Below are positions 1-9,801 of a stretch of DNA of 15,854 nucleotides, piece by piece (the first letter of the stretch is position 1; the number at the start of each line of letters is the position of its first letter). The notes under the pieces were generated by a model. That model searched no databases, was not told the origin of the DNA, and saw nothing but the letters and a program-made list of their open reading frames with translations. The translations under genes and the position numbers were made by a program. Source of the DNA: Isohypsibius dastychi (lineage: Eukaryota; Tardigrada; Eutardigrada; Parachela; Isohypsibiidae); NCBI GenBank assembly GCA_034696485.1, contig JAQIWT010000718.1:1-15854 (forward strand). Reading direction: 5' to 3'.

Positions 1-43
1 CCCCCCCCCCCCCCCCCCCCCCTCCTTCCCATGGGGGGGGGGG
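1..43. repeat. C22 / G11 homopolymer block
   Basis: A run of 22 C (1-22) is followed by a short pyrimidine-rich stretch and a run of 11 G (33-43). The two runs are complementary and could fold into a hairpin or form a G-quadruplex or i-motif. It lies at the very edge of the window, so it may be a contig end or a slippage-prone assembly artefact. No gene signal is present. Confidence 0.8.
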
Positions 44-826
44 ACAAAAATTTTACGAGCAATTGAATTGCAAAAGGACTTTCTTAGTCAGTCCAGCACT
101 AAGATCCACGCTATCTTGGTCGCCCAGGGAGGAAAACTATAAAAAACATAATTCCCTGAGAATAATACGGTGAATTGGCCAGAAGACGACCAAAACGGGA
201 GATTCCAGCAGAAAAACAACCACAATTAAGACAGTCTTTCCTGGTCTCGCATATCGAAAGTCAGCCCAACCTGGCTTTGCAAAACATCATAAATCAAAAC
301 TGCTCACCTAAAACGATATTTTAAGATCAGAAAACTCGAGATAGACAGCACGGAAGAAGAGTAAGACGGCTCGAAAGAGCAGATAAGTCGACCAACGTTA
401 CAACGTAAATTCTGATCATAAGCGAGGGAAGAACGGACCGGAATCAGCTCCAATCGAGAGATCTCGCAAAAAACTGCTAGAAAAGTGGGGAAGAATAGGT
501 TGTTGACAAAATATGAGGGAAATGCGATCGATGAAACCAAAAATGAACATTATGTTCGTCACTCCTGCTCTGCACCACGTAAAACATGTGTGGAGTCTTG
601 TAACCCCGTAAGGGGTACTACTTGCGCTAGTTTTTGGTTTGGCTAAACTACCATAAATTGGCAGTCCGCCAGCCCCTCATGGTAACGTGTTCGCTTGGTC
701 GTGCCGGACCCCACCCCGAGAAGTCTGGACCCCTTGCCCGTCACTGGTTACAATTACCATCACACAGCCTACCAGGAGATTCAAATATTTGGAATCGAAA
801 TGGCTTCGAAGACTTAGAAAATTTTC
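44..826. other. non-coding stretch, no gene supported
   Basis: Only short frames without clear start context or splice signals occur here. One small stem is visible near 602-619, an ACCCC/GGGGT arm pair around a GTAA loop. I see no homology-bearing peptide, RNA gene or longer repeat. Confidence 0.6.
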
Positions 827-1262
827 AGCCACGGTACGGATGAGCTTAACAACAGGAGAGGCAAAATGATGTTATGTTATAACACTTTTAACACTGTTAT
901 AACAATGTTAGAACATTCCTAACAGTTGTAACAACTGGGAGTATTTAATCGGAAAACGACGAAGTTTTCGTTGAAAACTGTTGTTCATGTGTTTGGAGAC
1001 CTTCAATCTTCAAGAAAACAAACAGTTATTATTCGTGAATATTCTGGAATCCAAAATCTTCGCAGAATTTAAATAAAAACGTTCGAACATAATGGAAAAA
1101 CGGAGAAAAATCGAAATATTATAACATTTTTATAACAATGTTATAACAATCCTAACAGTTTAACATGATTAACATTTCTTAATGAGACCGTTATGTTATG
1201 TTATAACAATTTAACATAACATTTCGTTACGGCAAAGTGTTAAGCTCATCCATAAGCCACGG
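827..1262. mobile_element. hAT-like MITE with 8-bp target-site duplication
   Basis: The element runs from 835 to 1254 (420 bp) and is flanked by identical 8-bp copies of AGCCACGG at 827-834 and 1255-1262. Its ends are terminal inverted repeats: the left end reads TACGGATGAGCTTAACA, and the reverse complement of the right end differs from it at one base. Subterminal parts are rich in GTTATAAC-type palindromes. A 31-bp direct repeat is shared by 897-927 and 1130-1160, with 29 of 31 bases identical. No transposase frame lies inside, so the element is non-autonomous. An 8-bp duplication is typical of the hAT superfamily; that assignment is inferred from the duplication length and the ends alone. 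Confidence 0.82.
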
Positions 1263-1386
1263 GATACCAGGGCTCACGTTGTCTGCCTTGCATGCGTTGG
1301 CCTTTATTGTTTTCGTGCGCAAACGGATTTTCCATTTTCAACGGTCGGTGTGAAGTTAGTTCTCCTCTTAGTTCTTCCACACGTTG

Positions 1387-1918
1387 ATGACCAAGTATGA
1401 CATTGGATTGGATATGAGGTACGTACGAGTAACTTCTTTTGAACTGGTATTTCTGTCAGCTTTCTGTGAAACGAGTGGGTTCACGAATCCACATGACGGA
1501 TTTTCTTCCTTCCGGAATCGGGATTTTTAGTTTGTCAAAGCTCTCTGTGATTTCCCTGTACTATTGAATGGAATTACTGGTCTGATGGTACAGGAGATTT
1601 CCGGATGTTTGTTTTTGGATCTGAATGTTGACATTTGTTACATTTTCAGACTTGAGATCTCCCCGTCGATTTCTCCCTTCACTTCTTCGCTGATATCTTC
1701 AGAGCTCTGGAGGTTCATTTATGAAAGCTTTACTCCTTGCGTCAAGGTATTGGAGCTGTTTCCGTTTCAACTTGCATTGTTTTGATTTTGCTTAATGAGA
1801 TCCTTATTTAAATTTCTGGTACGGAAGGAACATTCTATCTGAAGCTGACTGTTTCAGCAACGAGCAGCGCGTTAAGCTCGTCGCATCTTCCTGCAATTGT
1901 GCAATATCGTCGAGCTGA
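1387..1918 (+). CDS. weak candidate for a small spliced gene
   Basis: This is a speculative model built from splice signals. A short frame starts at ATG 1387 and ends in a good donor (AG|GTACGT at 1419). A pyrimidine-rich acceptor ends at 1649 (ATTTTCAG). The next exon stays in frame and can end at a weak donor at 1713. An acceptor ending at 1857 (GTTTCAG) then reads in frame to a TGA at 1916-1918. The product would be only about 50 residues, Ser-rich, with no domain I recognise. An alternative donor at 1747 (AAG|GTATTG) gives an immediate stop. The phases agree, but so short a product could arise by chance, and exons outside this model may exist. Confidence 0.18.
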
Positions 1919-2869
1919 ATTGATTTCGATAAGCGGATCGCGATCCTCTTTTCACTTCCAGACGGAAGCTGGCTTGGTTTTCATGATTTCAGGTGCATTA
2001 CAGTATCTCTTTACAGACATCTTCATTGGAGGAACTCTGCAGATGAGAGTTGGCGTCGGCATTTGTTTGGAATTTTCTGACGTGAGCACGCTGATCATCC
2101 TGTACGTGTTTAAAAACTAAATCTTTCCATGTTACAGGTAATTGTTTGATTGCGCACTCAGTTATGCGAGACCAGTGATTTCCGTTGTTATGTCGAAGCT
2201 CCAAGACCCGGCCCATTCATGTCGAAGGTATCAAGAGCGCTCTGATGACATTATCACAAGTTTCCAAGTTTTGTTTGTTGAAGAAACCCGTTAAAAAGCC
2301 CGTCCCAGGAAATACTCCGGATCTCCACTGAATTCCGATAATGCTCGATGAAAGGAATGGAATGGCTTTGAAAGATACCAACTGAATTCCGGATCTTAGC
2401 CTGAAGTGCTCTGATAACCTTGTTATTTGCAATTTTTCCCGTAAATCTGTTTTTACTTGCTGCTCTTATTTTCACTTGGCTGAGTTTTTTCGTTATCATT
2501 GGTAAATGAAGTCGTTCAGTGAGCGTCGTTGGCTGTGGGTGATTAAATGCGTAATGTGAAAACTCCCGTGTAATAAAATTTCGAATCAGTTATGGTCTCC
2601 ATTAGCGGTTGGTGTCCAATTCCTTGCAATCTCGACAGTTTCTGATTCCATTTGCATTAATTAACCGTGTGGAGTCTGTAACGGTAAGATTCTCACGTGC
2701 GGGATATCAGCGAAATCTCACCACACAGACTGATCCTTTTTTGTAAGATTGACTCATCTGGGCTGCACGAAGAAGTGGCAACAACACATTTGATGTTTCT
2801 GGGCTGGACATGCTGGCTGTTCTAGCGTCGTTATTTAGACAGGCTCAACTGGATGAAGCGACCTGCAGA
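1919..2869. other. non-coding spacer upstream of the tail-collar gene
   Basis: Short open frames exist on both strands (for example about 2254-2499 minus), but none has convincing composition, splice context or a recognisable motif. A 13-base string, ACTGAATTCCGGA or close to it, appears twice near 2327 and 2390. I see no other repeat or RNA structure. Confidence 0.5.
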
Positions 2870-2877
2870 TATATAAA
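2870..2877 (+). promoter_or_regulatory. TATA-box candidate (TATATAAA)
   Basis: TATATAAA lies about 250 bases upstream of the signal-peptide ATG at 3122. A TATA box here would put transcription start near 2900 and give a 5' UTR of roughly 220 bases. This is a motif match only; an upstream UTR intron cannot be excluded. Confidence 0.35.
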
Positions 2878-3034
2878 CTGAGTGGTTCTGACCACTACAA
2901 TAACGGGGCCAAGATAATTGGCAACACATACTATCACACCCGCTGACCCTATGCAAACCTGACGTTGGGTGGATCTTGGCAGACTGACAGATGAGCCTTA
3001 GCCTATATTGTCGAGCCCGCAGAGATTCACTTTG

Positions 3035-3057
3035 AGTTGTTGTCGTCAAGAGACCTT
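3035..3057 (+). repeat. 23-bp direct repeat, copy 1 (5' side of the tail-collar gene)
   Basis: The 23 bases here match 5301-5323 at 20 positions; the shared core is GTTGTC-x-TCAAGAGAC. One copy lies in the presumed 5' UTR, the other just past the stop codon, so the pair brackets the gene. It could be an RNA-level element, a relic of insertion or a chance match. Confidence 0.4.
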
Positions 3058-3121
3058 GTCGTCAGGCACCGTGAGCCAGGACCACAGGTTGTTCGTGATT
3101 ATTCATAGAAGTTCAACTACA

Positions 3122-5293
3122 ATGACTTTGCTCCGTTCTGTGTTTGGTGCAGCGTGCATTTTCCCGCTCTTGTGCGCAAGCTCGAGCAACATCTACGAGC
3201 GTACATCACTCAGCGACGACGATGAGAATCGGTAAATGAGTGTGACATCAAACGATATTGTTGATACGGTGTTGTTTCAATCCTCAAGATTGCACAAAGG
3301 ACATCTTCACAGCATGGTCGAGAACTTGGGTAGCGCAGGATCTAACGTAGAAAATGTTCACTATGATTCGCTTGTTTTGGCTCACGACACCAACGACGAT
3401 GATCATGAGCGCCCAGTTCCCTGTGAGCAGGTTAATCAAATCAACTCTCCTTCTGCGTATCCGAATAAACCTCGGGAAAAATCCGGGTGGAGTAGCCTAG
3501 AAGTGAACCCGCTCGTATTTGTATCTGCCATGTATAAGGAGACATTCAGAGTTTCGGTCTACAAAAAAGAGCACGTTGCCAATGAAACAAATATTCAGTT
3601 TTACTACGCGCCCGCACTGGTTTTGGATCCGTCGACGGCGCGTTGTGCCTATAGCTCACTTAACGACCGCTATGAGATGACATTCGCGGTTATCATGTGG
3701 GACAATGACTATGAGGACTTTGTTTTAGATGTGCTCAAACAAAAATTGAACGTTTCGGTTATATCCAGAACTCGCATCAGAATTCTGCCAATAGAAGAGA
3801 TTCGAATAGCAACTGCTGTACGTAACGACGAGTATGATGTATATGATCAATGGATCCCTTACGGGAGTCAGCCATCAATATTTTCGTTCAAATTCCTAAC
3901 GGTGAAATCTGAAAAATGCGACATAATTGCCTCCCGGATGAAAGACAATCCGGATGATTTTGCAAACAACCTCATTGTGTACTACAGTCTGCTGACTCAA
4001 AGAAGTGCACAGTCGTCACTTGACATCAAAGCTGAGCATATCAAAGGTGGTAAACTTGCAACGAGGTTGCAACAAAAGCTTCCTGACAAAGAAACGGTTT
4101 ACATGACTGCTACTGATGCAAAGGAAATGGCGATGGAGATGGCAACTAACATTGTTGCTGTCCAGGTGAAAGACCAGGATTTTATTAGCACCGACCATAC
4201 ATTGAAGATATCCACACTCATTGAGAGCATTTTCAAAATGATTCCACAGTCCACCACTCATTTTGATTCCCAAATGTGGGATTCCGTCTTTTGGAACGAT
4301 GATAACGCTAGGCCAGATAAAACTACGAATGAACTGAATGAGCTGTACAGCAAAATGGACAGTGAAACGCAAAGCAGGGTCCGTAATTACATTTCCACTG
4401 ATAATAGCAAATCCGGTGGCGGGGGTCTCAACATCCCAGGTGTCGGCGGGATCAACGCTCATGGATCCGTCACCGATAAGAAAACCTCCGATAATGAAAG
4501 AGAGAACACGGAGAAACTTCTCAGCGAGTCGCAGAAAAACTCGGAATGGAATGGACTGAAATTCATCCCGAAGGCACTGAATCTTAGTAGAATTAACACT
4601 GCTGCGTTCCGATCCACAACAACAATAGCAACTACCCAAGTCAGTGTTACAAAAACAACGTCAGAGCTGAGTAGTAGGATGAACGTTTTAGATTCAGTAT
4701 CAACCTTCAGCGAAGTTAAACGCCAACGAGAAGAGATTCGGCAGTTCAAAAAGGACTTAAATGAAGCGAAAGTGGAGCTGGTCGATTTATTGAAAATCAG
4801 ACCCGGCACCATTATGATGAGTTTCGCCAACGCTCTGCCTGCCGGCTGGCTCCCCTGCGATGGAAGACCTTTCAATGTATCACAGTACCCGGATCTGACT
4901 CGGCTAATCGGGCCACGGACACCCCTGTTCAGTGGTCGCTTACCGTTGGCTACTACGGATGGCGATAGAATAGGTTGGACTGGCGGTCGGGATACTATGG
5001 AATTGTCAGTTGATCAACTTCCCAGTCACTATTTTCGCGTACCTGGATCTGGCATAAGTGGGAAAATGAAATGGAAGTTGCTGTGGGTGGATAGCGACTG
5101 GGGATGTAGTTCCGGGGGTGATCAAGATAGTACTTGCCGCGCACATAGCAAGAACTGGCTGTACATGGACGGCCCTGCTGATGCTGAGCGTAACTGGTAC
5201 GCGGAAGATTCTTACACCAAGACGCTTGGAGGTGGATCTCAGATTAGCATCTTGCCTCCCTATTTGAACGTTGCTTTTGTGATCAAAACATGA
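3122..5293 (+). CDS. secreted protein with C-terminal phage tail-collar domain (two exons)
   Basis: Exon 1 (3122-3231) encodes a classic signal peptide: MTLLR, then a hydrophobic core (VFGAACIFPLLCA), with likely cleavage near residues 19-22. It ends at the donor G|GTAAAT. Unspliced, the frame meets TAA at 3233-3235; an intron ending at 3288 (57 bases) or 3312 (81 bases) joins it in frame to the long exon, giving 704 or 696 residues. Starting at ATG 3236 would give 685 residues without a signal peptide and would begin inside the proposed intron. Using the 704-residue numbering, residues 60-410 form a region I do not recognise. A Gly-rich hinge follows (about 412-428), then a charged heptad-like coiled coil (about 510-538) and a collar domain (about 539-704). 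Collar signs are PGTIMMSFANALPAGWLPCDG, a QLPSH motif and the terminal PPYLNVAFVIKT, as in Phage_Tail_Collar (PF07484) proteins. Four N-x-S/T sites fit an extracellular product. Trimerisation and ligand binding are inferred from phage relatives. Confidence 0.85.
3232..3288 (+). other. 57-base in-frame intron (alternative 81 bases, to 3312)
   Basis: The donor is GTAAAT at 3232. Two acceptors keep the frame: one ends at 3288 (TCCTCAAG), the other at 3312 (CATCTTCACAG). Using the distal one removes eight residues just after the signal-peptide exon. The distal acceptor has the better CAG; the proximal one follows a T-rich stretch. The sequence alone does not decide between them. Confidence 0.65.
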
Positions 5294-5300
5294 ATCGTCC

Positions 5301-5323
5301 AGTCGTTGTCTTCAAGAGACGTT
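5301..5323 (+). repeat. 23-bp direct repeat, copy 2 (3' side of the tail-collar gene)
   Basis: This is the partner of 3035-3057, with three mismatches. It starts eight bases after the TGA at 5291-5293. I see no canonical AATAAA in the next few hundred bases, so the end of this transcript is unresolved. Confidence 0.4.
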
Positions 5324-5511
5324 CTGAGTATGTCTCTGGCAAAAGAGTCACAAGAAGTTTCTATAACAGCCATGGCAGCTATTGAACACCTTATGTGCGC
5401 GCATGTGGAGACGTCTGGATTATTTTGGTCTCAGCGCTCTTCCCAGTGATCATGCCTATCCTGTGAGTTGTCATCTTGGATCAAGAACGTCATAGACCGT
5501 TCAATCTCAAG

Positions 5512-5682
5512 ATACTGTACTGTCTCGATGCTTTTGGCCACTTTGTGGACCTTGGTGGTAATTTACCCCCGGCCATTTTACCTTACTGAGTCAGGGTATC
5601 ACCGTATCGTGGCTTGTTGCCCCAGTGGTAACTTACCACCACGGTCCAAAAAGTGGCCAGAAGCATCGAGACAGTACAGTAC
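5512..5682. repeat. foldback element: 56-bp inverted repeat, 59-base loop
   Basis: The left arm (5512-5567) and right arm (5627-5682) are reverse complements with about five mismatches in 56. The loop is 5568-5626. The inner arm ends carry GTGGTAA-x-TTACC, itself partly palindromic. The arms contain no coding sign and I see no clear target-site duplication. It may be a foldback-type or miniature transposon remnant, or a structured RNA in the 3' part of the upstream gene. Confidence 0.8.
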
Positions 5683-6345
5683 ATTCCTGGTATTCGAAGT
5701 CACATAATTGGACGCAGCAATGCTGCATAACAATACGACTACACGCACCGAACAATCTTGATCACCGTTTGCCCGTATAATTAATATTGATTTCGAGTCT
5801 TCGACGTTGAGTCCATGGCCCAGGATTTTCTGTTTTATCGAGTGTCAGCTCTTTCCAAATGAATTCTTATTCGAACTGGCCAAGATCAGCCTCACCGTCG
5901 AATCGTTCAAAATATTACGTCCGAGGTTTCTGCTATTGAGGTGTCGAAACCGAAAACCTTCGAAAATTTGAACCCCTCTTGTTGAGCTGACCTCACACGA
6001 TTATGAGCTCCAAAACGGATCAGAATTGTTTGGCTTCTCAAACGGCTTGCACACGAAAACTTCCAAGACCTACCACTTCACAAAGTAGTTTAGCTGGTCG
6101 AACGAATCCAATCGAGGAAGAGAAGCGTGAAAAAGAAGTGACGGGAGGTATTCGCCGAACAAGTTATTACGTTTTGGAATTATATTTCAAATTTGGGTTT
6201 GAGTTTTTGCCCTCTCCCATGGCAATTAGACCCCCTCCAATAATCTACCCCTTTGTTGAACATGTTTCAATGCCTCTCGGTCAACGGACAGAGGTTTTGA
6301 TCTTGCTGGTCAACGGAGGGAAGTTTAAAAAGGATATTCCACGTT
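5683..6345. other. non-coding spacer
   Basis: The longest frame (ATG 6003 to 6446) runs into the 19-bp tandem repeat and looks accidental. No splice-supported exon, RNA gene or other repeat was found. Confidence 0.5.
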
Positions 6346-6459
6346 CGATACGCTATGTCATGTACGACACGCCACGTCGCAAACGATACGCCACGTTACG
6401 TGCAATACGAAACTTAACGTACGATACGCTGCATCGCGGACAATAAGCTACGTTATCAC
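6346..6459. repeat. degenerate 19-bp minisatellite, six units
   Basis: Six consecutive 19-base units tile this interval exactly. The approximate consensus is CGATACGCYACGTYACGTA, strongest in units 1, 3 and 5. Alternate units are more similar to each other, hinting at a 38-bp higher-order period. A partial unit (GGATATTCCACGTT) precedes the array. Since 19 is not a multiple of 3, the array argues against the open frame that crosses it. The units are rich in CpG and ACGT. Confidence 0.72.
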
Positions 6460-7683
6460 TCTGTCCTACCGAGTCTTAATCCTGAGTCAGCTCTGATACC
6501 TAAAGGTTCACGCTGAAATAGCCTGAAGGTCGACTAGTGAAGCGAATTTTTGATTGCATGCAAAATAAAAGTTTGCCATGCGAAACAGGATTTCGACGGT
6601 GTGGACATGATTAGAGAATACGTGTTGACGGTGAGTTCTGAGTATGACAAGTTTATGCTTGGAGGTGGTTCTGTCTGATTGATTGTATCTCCAATATTGT
6701 CAAATTTTCCGGCGTTGCCGGGCTTAATCAGTGACCTTAACCTCAATTTTTAAAGGAGTTGTGCCAGATTTCTATTCATCATTGAAAACAATGGTGCCCC
6801 GAGGTCAGTATTTTGTATCCAAGTAGCTACGTATTGTTTTCTTCCTTTCCGGGTAATGGCTTGGATATAACCGAAGGTTCAGAATCGAGCCTGTCTGTTT
6901 AACTCTTCTGTCAGTTAGCTCTCAAAAAATCCAAAGAAAAAACCATGAATAAGTGGAAAGAAATTCGTTGAGGGTAGCGCTTTTGCTTTTTTGGTTTAAC
7001 GCAAATCTGAATTTGGAAAAATATTCGAAGTTCAAGTGAAGACGATGCGAGCGGGTTCTTTTTGGACAACAAGAATGATCTAGAAACCCAGACAACTACT
7101 CGTATTAACTATTAACAGAACTTATTCCGAATGTATGGTTGATCTGTGTTGGGCAGTCACATGGCGTCACGTGCCATTTGATTGGTTCACGAACTAATGG
7201 AAATTGAGCTCTCGCTTGGACAATACGCATTCTTGCCGTTCCTTTGTTGCATTTAAACCAGAATGTTCATTGGTCAACCCGATTTGCGAGTTAACGTCAT
7301 CCGACCGCCCTCCAAAATGTGGGACCGCAGTACCTTTTGGATTGCAAGATAAATGGCAGTTTCTTCGTCATGTCAGTTGACGCAATCCTACATTGCGATG
7401 AGTAATAGGCATACGTCTACAAACACGACGACTCTCAAAAATTGAGCAAGCCTTGATTTCTCAAAAATCAACGGCTTGCCGGTTTCCTGTTAGAATGGTT
7501 TCAGGAAAAAGATTTCTTCCCCTGTCACTGACGCGAAGAGCCGATGGATTGCAAATGTTGCATTTCAAGCTGCGCTCAATAATCGGCGAAAGCAATAAAA
7601 ATTTCGATTCTGTACCATGTCAGATAACGTGATTGGAGCGACCTACCCAACCCCCCTGGCATAATCCATCTCTTACATCTATG
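6460..7683. other. non-coding spacer with one short hairpin
   Basis: There is no supported gene in these 1.2 kb. The only structure I see is a hairpin at 7447-7478: CAAGCC/GGCTTG plus TTGATTT/AAATCAA arms with a one-base bulge and a five-base loop. Confidence 0.5.
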
Positions 7684-7724
7684 AGGTCGCGTACCTCTTT
7701 TAGCCATACAGTTGCTGAACAGAA
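7684..7724 (+). repeat. dispersed repeat family, copy A (short, diverged)
   Basis: This copy begins with AGGTCGCGTACCTC and continues through a TTGCTGA block. It matches the reverse complement of the copy upstream of the transposase (about 11657-11700) with scattered substitutions and one gap. It is the most diverged of three copies. Confidence 0.6.
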
Positions 7725-7917
7725 TTCTATTGGTCGATCTAGAGGCATACATGTGTATAATGAAAGGCGGTCTTAAGGAGCTTGTTGCAGTTGCACTGCG
7801 CTATCAAAACACTATCGTAACACCGCCAGAGGCGTATGGGCATCGAGAAAGTCTTTGGTATGATATAACTATTAGAGTCGGGTTGAGGTTCGGAAAACCC
7901 TGCACATCCTGAAAAAT

Positions 7918-8092
7918 TTCTTACGAACTCGCGCCCGTAGGTCGCGTACCTCCTTTGGCCCTACAGGTCTGATTAACGGTTGGGTTCATCACATAGCAGT
8001 TCCATTACTGCGACATTACTAGTTCCATTGCAGTTCCATTACTGTAATTCCATTACTGCGACCTTGGAATGTAATCTCCACTGGAAATTTAA
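7918..8092 (+). repeat. dispersed repeat family, copy B
   Basis: Positions 7918-7962 are identical (45 of 45) to the reverse complement of 11679-11723. After a diverged middle, 8048-8070 matches the reverse complement of 11629-11651 at 22 of 23 positions, and weaker similarity continues to about 8092. Copy B carries an internal duplication of TTCCATTACTGCGAC (8000-8014 and 8048-8062). Two long matches in the same relative order show that this is one element, not a chance string. It has no coding potential of its own. Confidence 0.82.
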
Positions 8093-9164
8093 TAGGGTTT
8101 TATTTCCGGCCAATTTAAAAAATAAATTACACGCGGATCTCTTTGAAAAGTGCATCGATGGTAGATAAGATCATGATTGTTAAGATTGATGCTTTTTCGT
8201 TCGATTCAATTTCGAATTACGAAAATGTTACTTGGAGCAATTTTAGAGGTTTTTTTGCTGGTGACCTTGCATTTTTTCGGATTCAAGAAAGAACGCATGT
8301 AAATCTCGGCAAACTACGAGAAAGAAGCTGTTATATTTTCATGGAATTCGAATGAGCTATTTGCTGGGCCTGCAACATGATCCGTTGAATATCTACAGGC
8401 ACGCACACTCGACAAATCAAGCTTTACGACTATTGCTGGTATTTGACCACCCTCCCGACTCTCTTCACAGATACCTCAGTTACCCACAACCTTGACAAGT
8501 CAGACAATGGCCTAAGGAAAATCTTGTCTATTAGTATACTTTGGTACCACCCAGTTGTGGTCGGAAGCACTTGTTCTGAATCGAGGATTTTTAGCTGTTT
8601 CTAAACACGTTTCGAGTGAATCGGGATACAGTTCTCCAGAAATGAAACTCGGCTTTTCAAAGGTTTCGAAGTTGAGTATCTACCGTAGTGTGGGATCTAT
8701 TCTAAGATCTGGCATCTACTGCTCTGTCTCGCAAAAAAAACTTCGAATAAAAATGAAACATAACGAATGCGCTGACCAATGTCGTCACCAAAACAATCAG
8801 AATTGATTCACGTTTTCAAGCTGGTTCCAATGGAAACGGGAACTTATCTCACCGTGGATGAAAATGAGAACCGTTAATCTTCATCGGGCGAAGTTGGTTG
8901 ATTGACAGCAAAACTTACCAACCAAACAAGTTATTCGAAGATTCTCAGGAATGTGTCACTCGAAGAGGCAAATCCGAATGCGGCAAGCAAATACAAACAT
9001 TTTCAACCACGGTTCGGTGGTGAGAATGTGAGCTTCGACAGCAAATGACTTGAACGTTGGAGGGACTGGAGAACTTATCTATCGCGAGGGTGCAAAGAAC
9101 GGCCCACATTCAGACAAATCGTCAGGACGACAATCTACGAACATCAGGAGCCGAATGTACCAAA
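8093..9164. other. non-coding spacer
   Basis: Several short frames occur, such as one ending at 8355 and one at 8555-8806. None has splice support, a motif or a convincing length. No RNA gene or repeat was recognised. Confidence 0.45.
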
Positions 9165-9188
9165 CTGGATGGCTCAGTTCAGGCGTCT

Positions 9189-9269
9189 ACACTTCGTTAA
9201 GAAATTTACTGGAAAACTCTCCTGTGTTAAATCTACGAGAGTTTTCCAGTAAATTACTGAACGAAGTGT
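9189..9269. ncRNA. strong hairpin, candidate miRNA precursor or palindromic repeat
   Basis: The arms 9189-9221 and 9237-9269 pair over 33 bp with only two mismatches around a 15-base loop. Imperfect complementarity seems to continue outward: CTGGATGG on the left faces CCATCTGG on the right. Stem length, loop size and a ragged lower stem fit an animal miRNA precursor. A short inverted duplication or foldback remnant would look the same. The arms are not found elsewhere in the window. Expression and strand are unknown. Confidence 0.5.
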
Positions 9270-9558
9270 GTCACAGTTCCCATCTGGTGCACTTTTTTAT
9301 CGAGGTAGTAACCATGGAGCATCATCCTTTCAAGAAGTTACACTTTTTCAATGATTAATCTGTACTCCGCTGCTGCTGGTTGATAACTGTTGTACATAAC
9401 AAGGAAAACATTGTTCTTTGTTTTACTCCAAGAGCCACGAAGTGTATTACTCAAGTGAGCGATGGCCCACTTTACCGCAATTGCGATTTTGCATTTATTA
9501 GTCGGTAAATGTTTATCTGTCTTGACCAACTTCCGAAAATATTTTGTCTGAATTATAG

Positions 9559-9801
9559 TGCCCGGCCTCATATCGGCATGTGATTGCAATTACTGGGGAG
9601 GATGCCATATTGTTCAAGCAACGACTCGGCCTGGGGTTAGCTGCCAATGCGTCTTTGATAAGTAATCAACTGAACAGGCAGCATGACATTTCTGATTCAA
9701 AAACGGTGACCAAAGTATTTTTTGAAACCTTGCTTCAAAGCCCTGTTGAGAATAGTAGAAAAGCTCGGTTGAGCGCTTTCTATCGAACATTGATTTATTA
9801 A
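9559..9801 (+). other. possible exon, unrecognised
   Basis: An open frame follows a plausible acceptor (TCTGAATTATAG, ending at 9558) and runs to TAA at 9799-9801. Its composition is protein-like: a mixed hydrophobic and charged sequence containing AITGEDAILFKQRLGLGL. It has no ATG of its own near the start, so it could only be a terminal exon. I found no matching upstream exon and no domain. Confidence 0.18.

Noticed and set aside
3008-3235. 75-codon frame ending just before ATG 3236 as a separate gene
   Set aside because: Its upstream part has no ATG; from ATG 3122 it is a signal peptide in the same frame as the next exon, with a donor at the stop, so it is exon 1.
4016-4875. Long antisense frames (207 and 138 codons) inside the tail-collar exon
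   Set aside because: They are shadows of the sense frame, which has clear domain motifs and N-glycosylation sites.
6003-6446. 147-codon frame starting at ATG
   Set aside because: Its C-terminal third is a 19-bp tandem repeat whose unit does not fit codons, it shows no domain, and its composition does not look coding.
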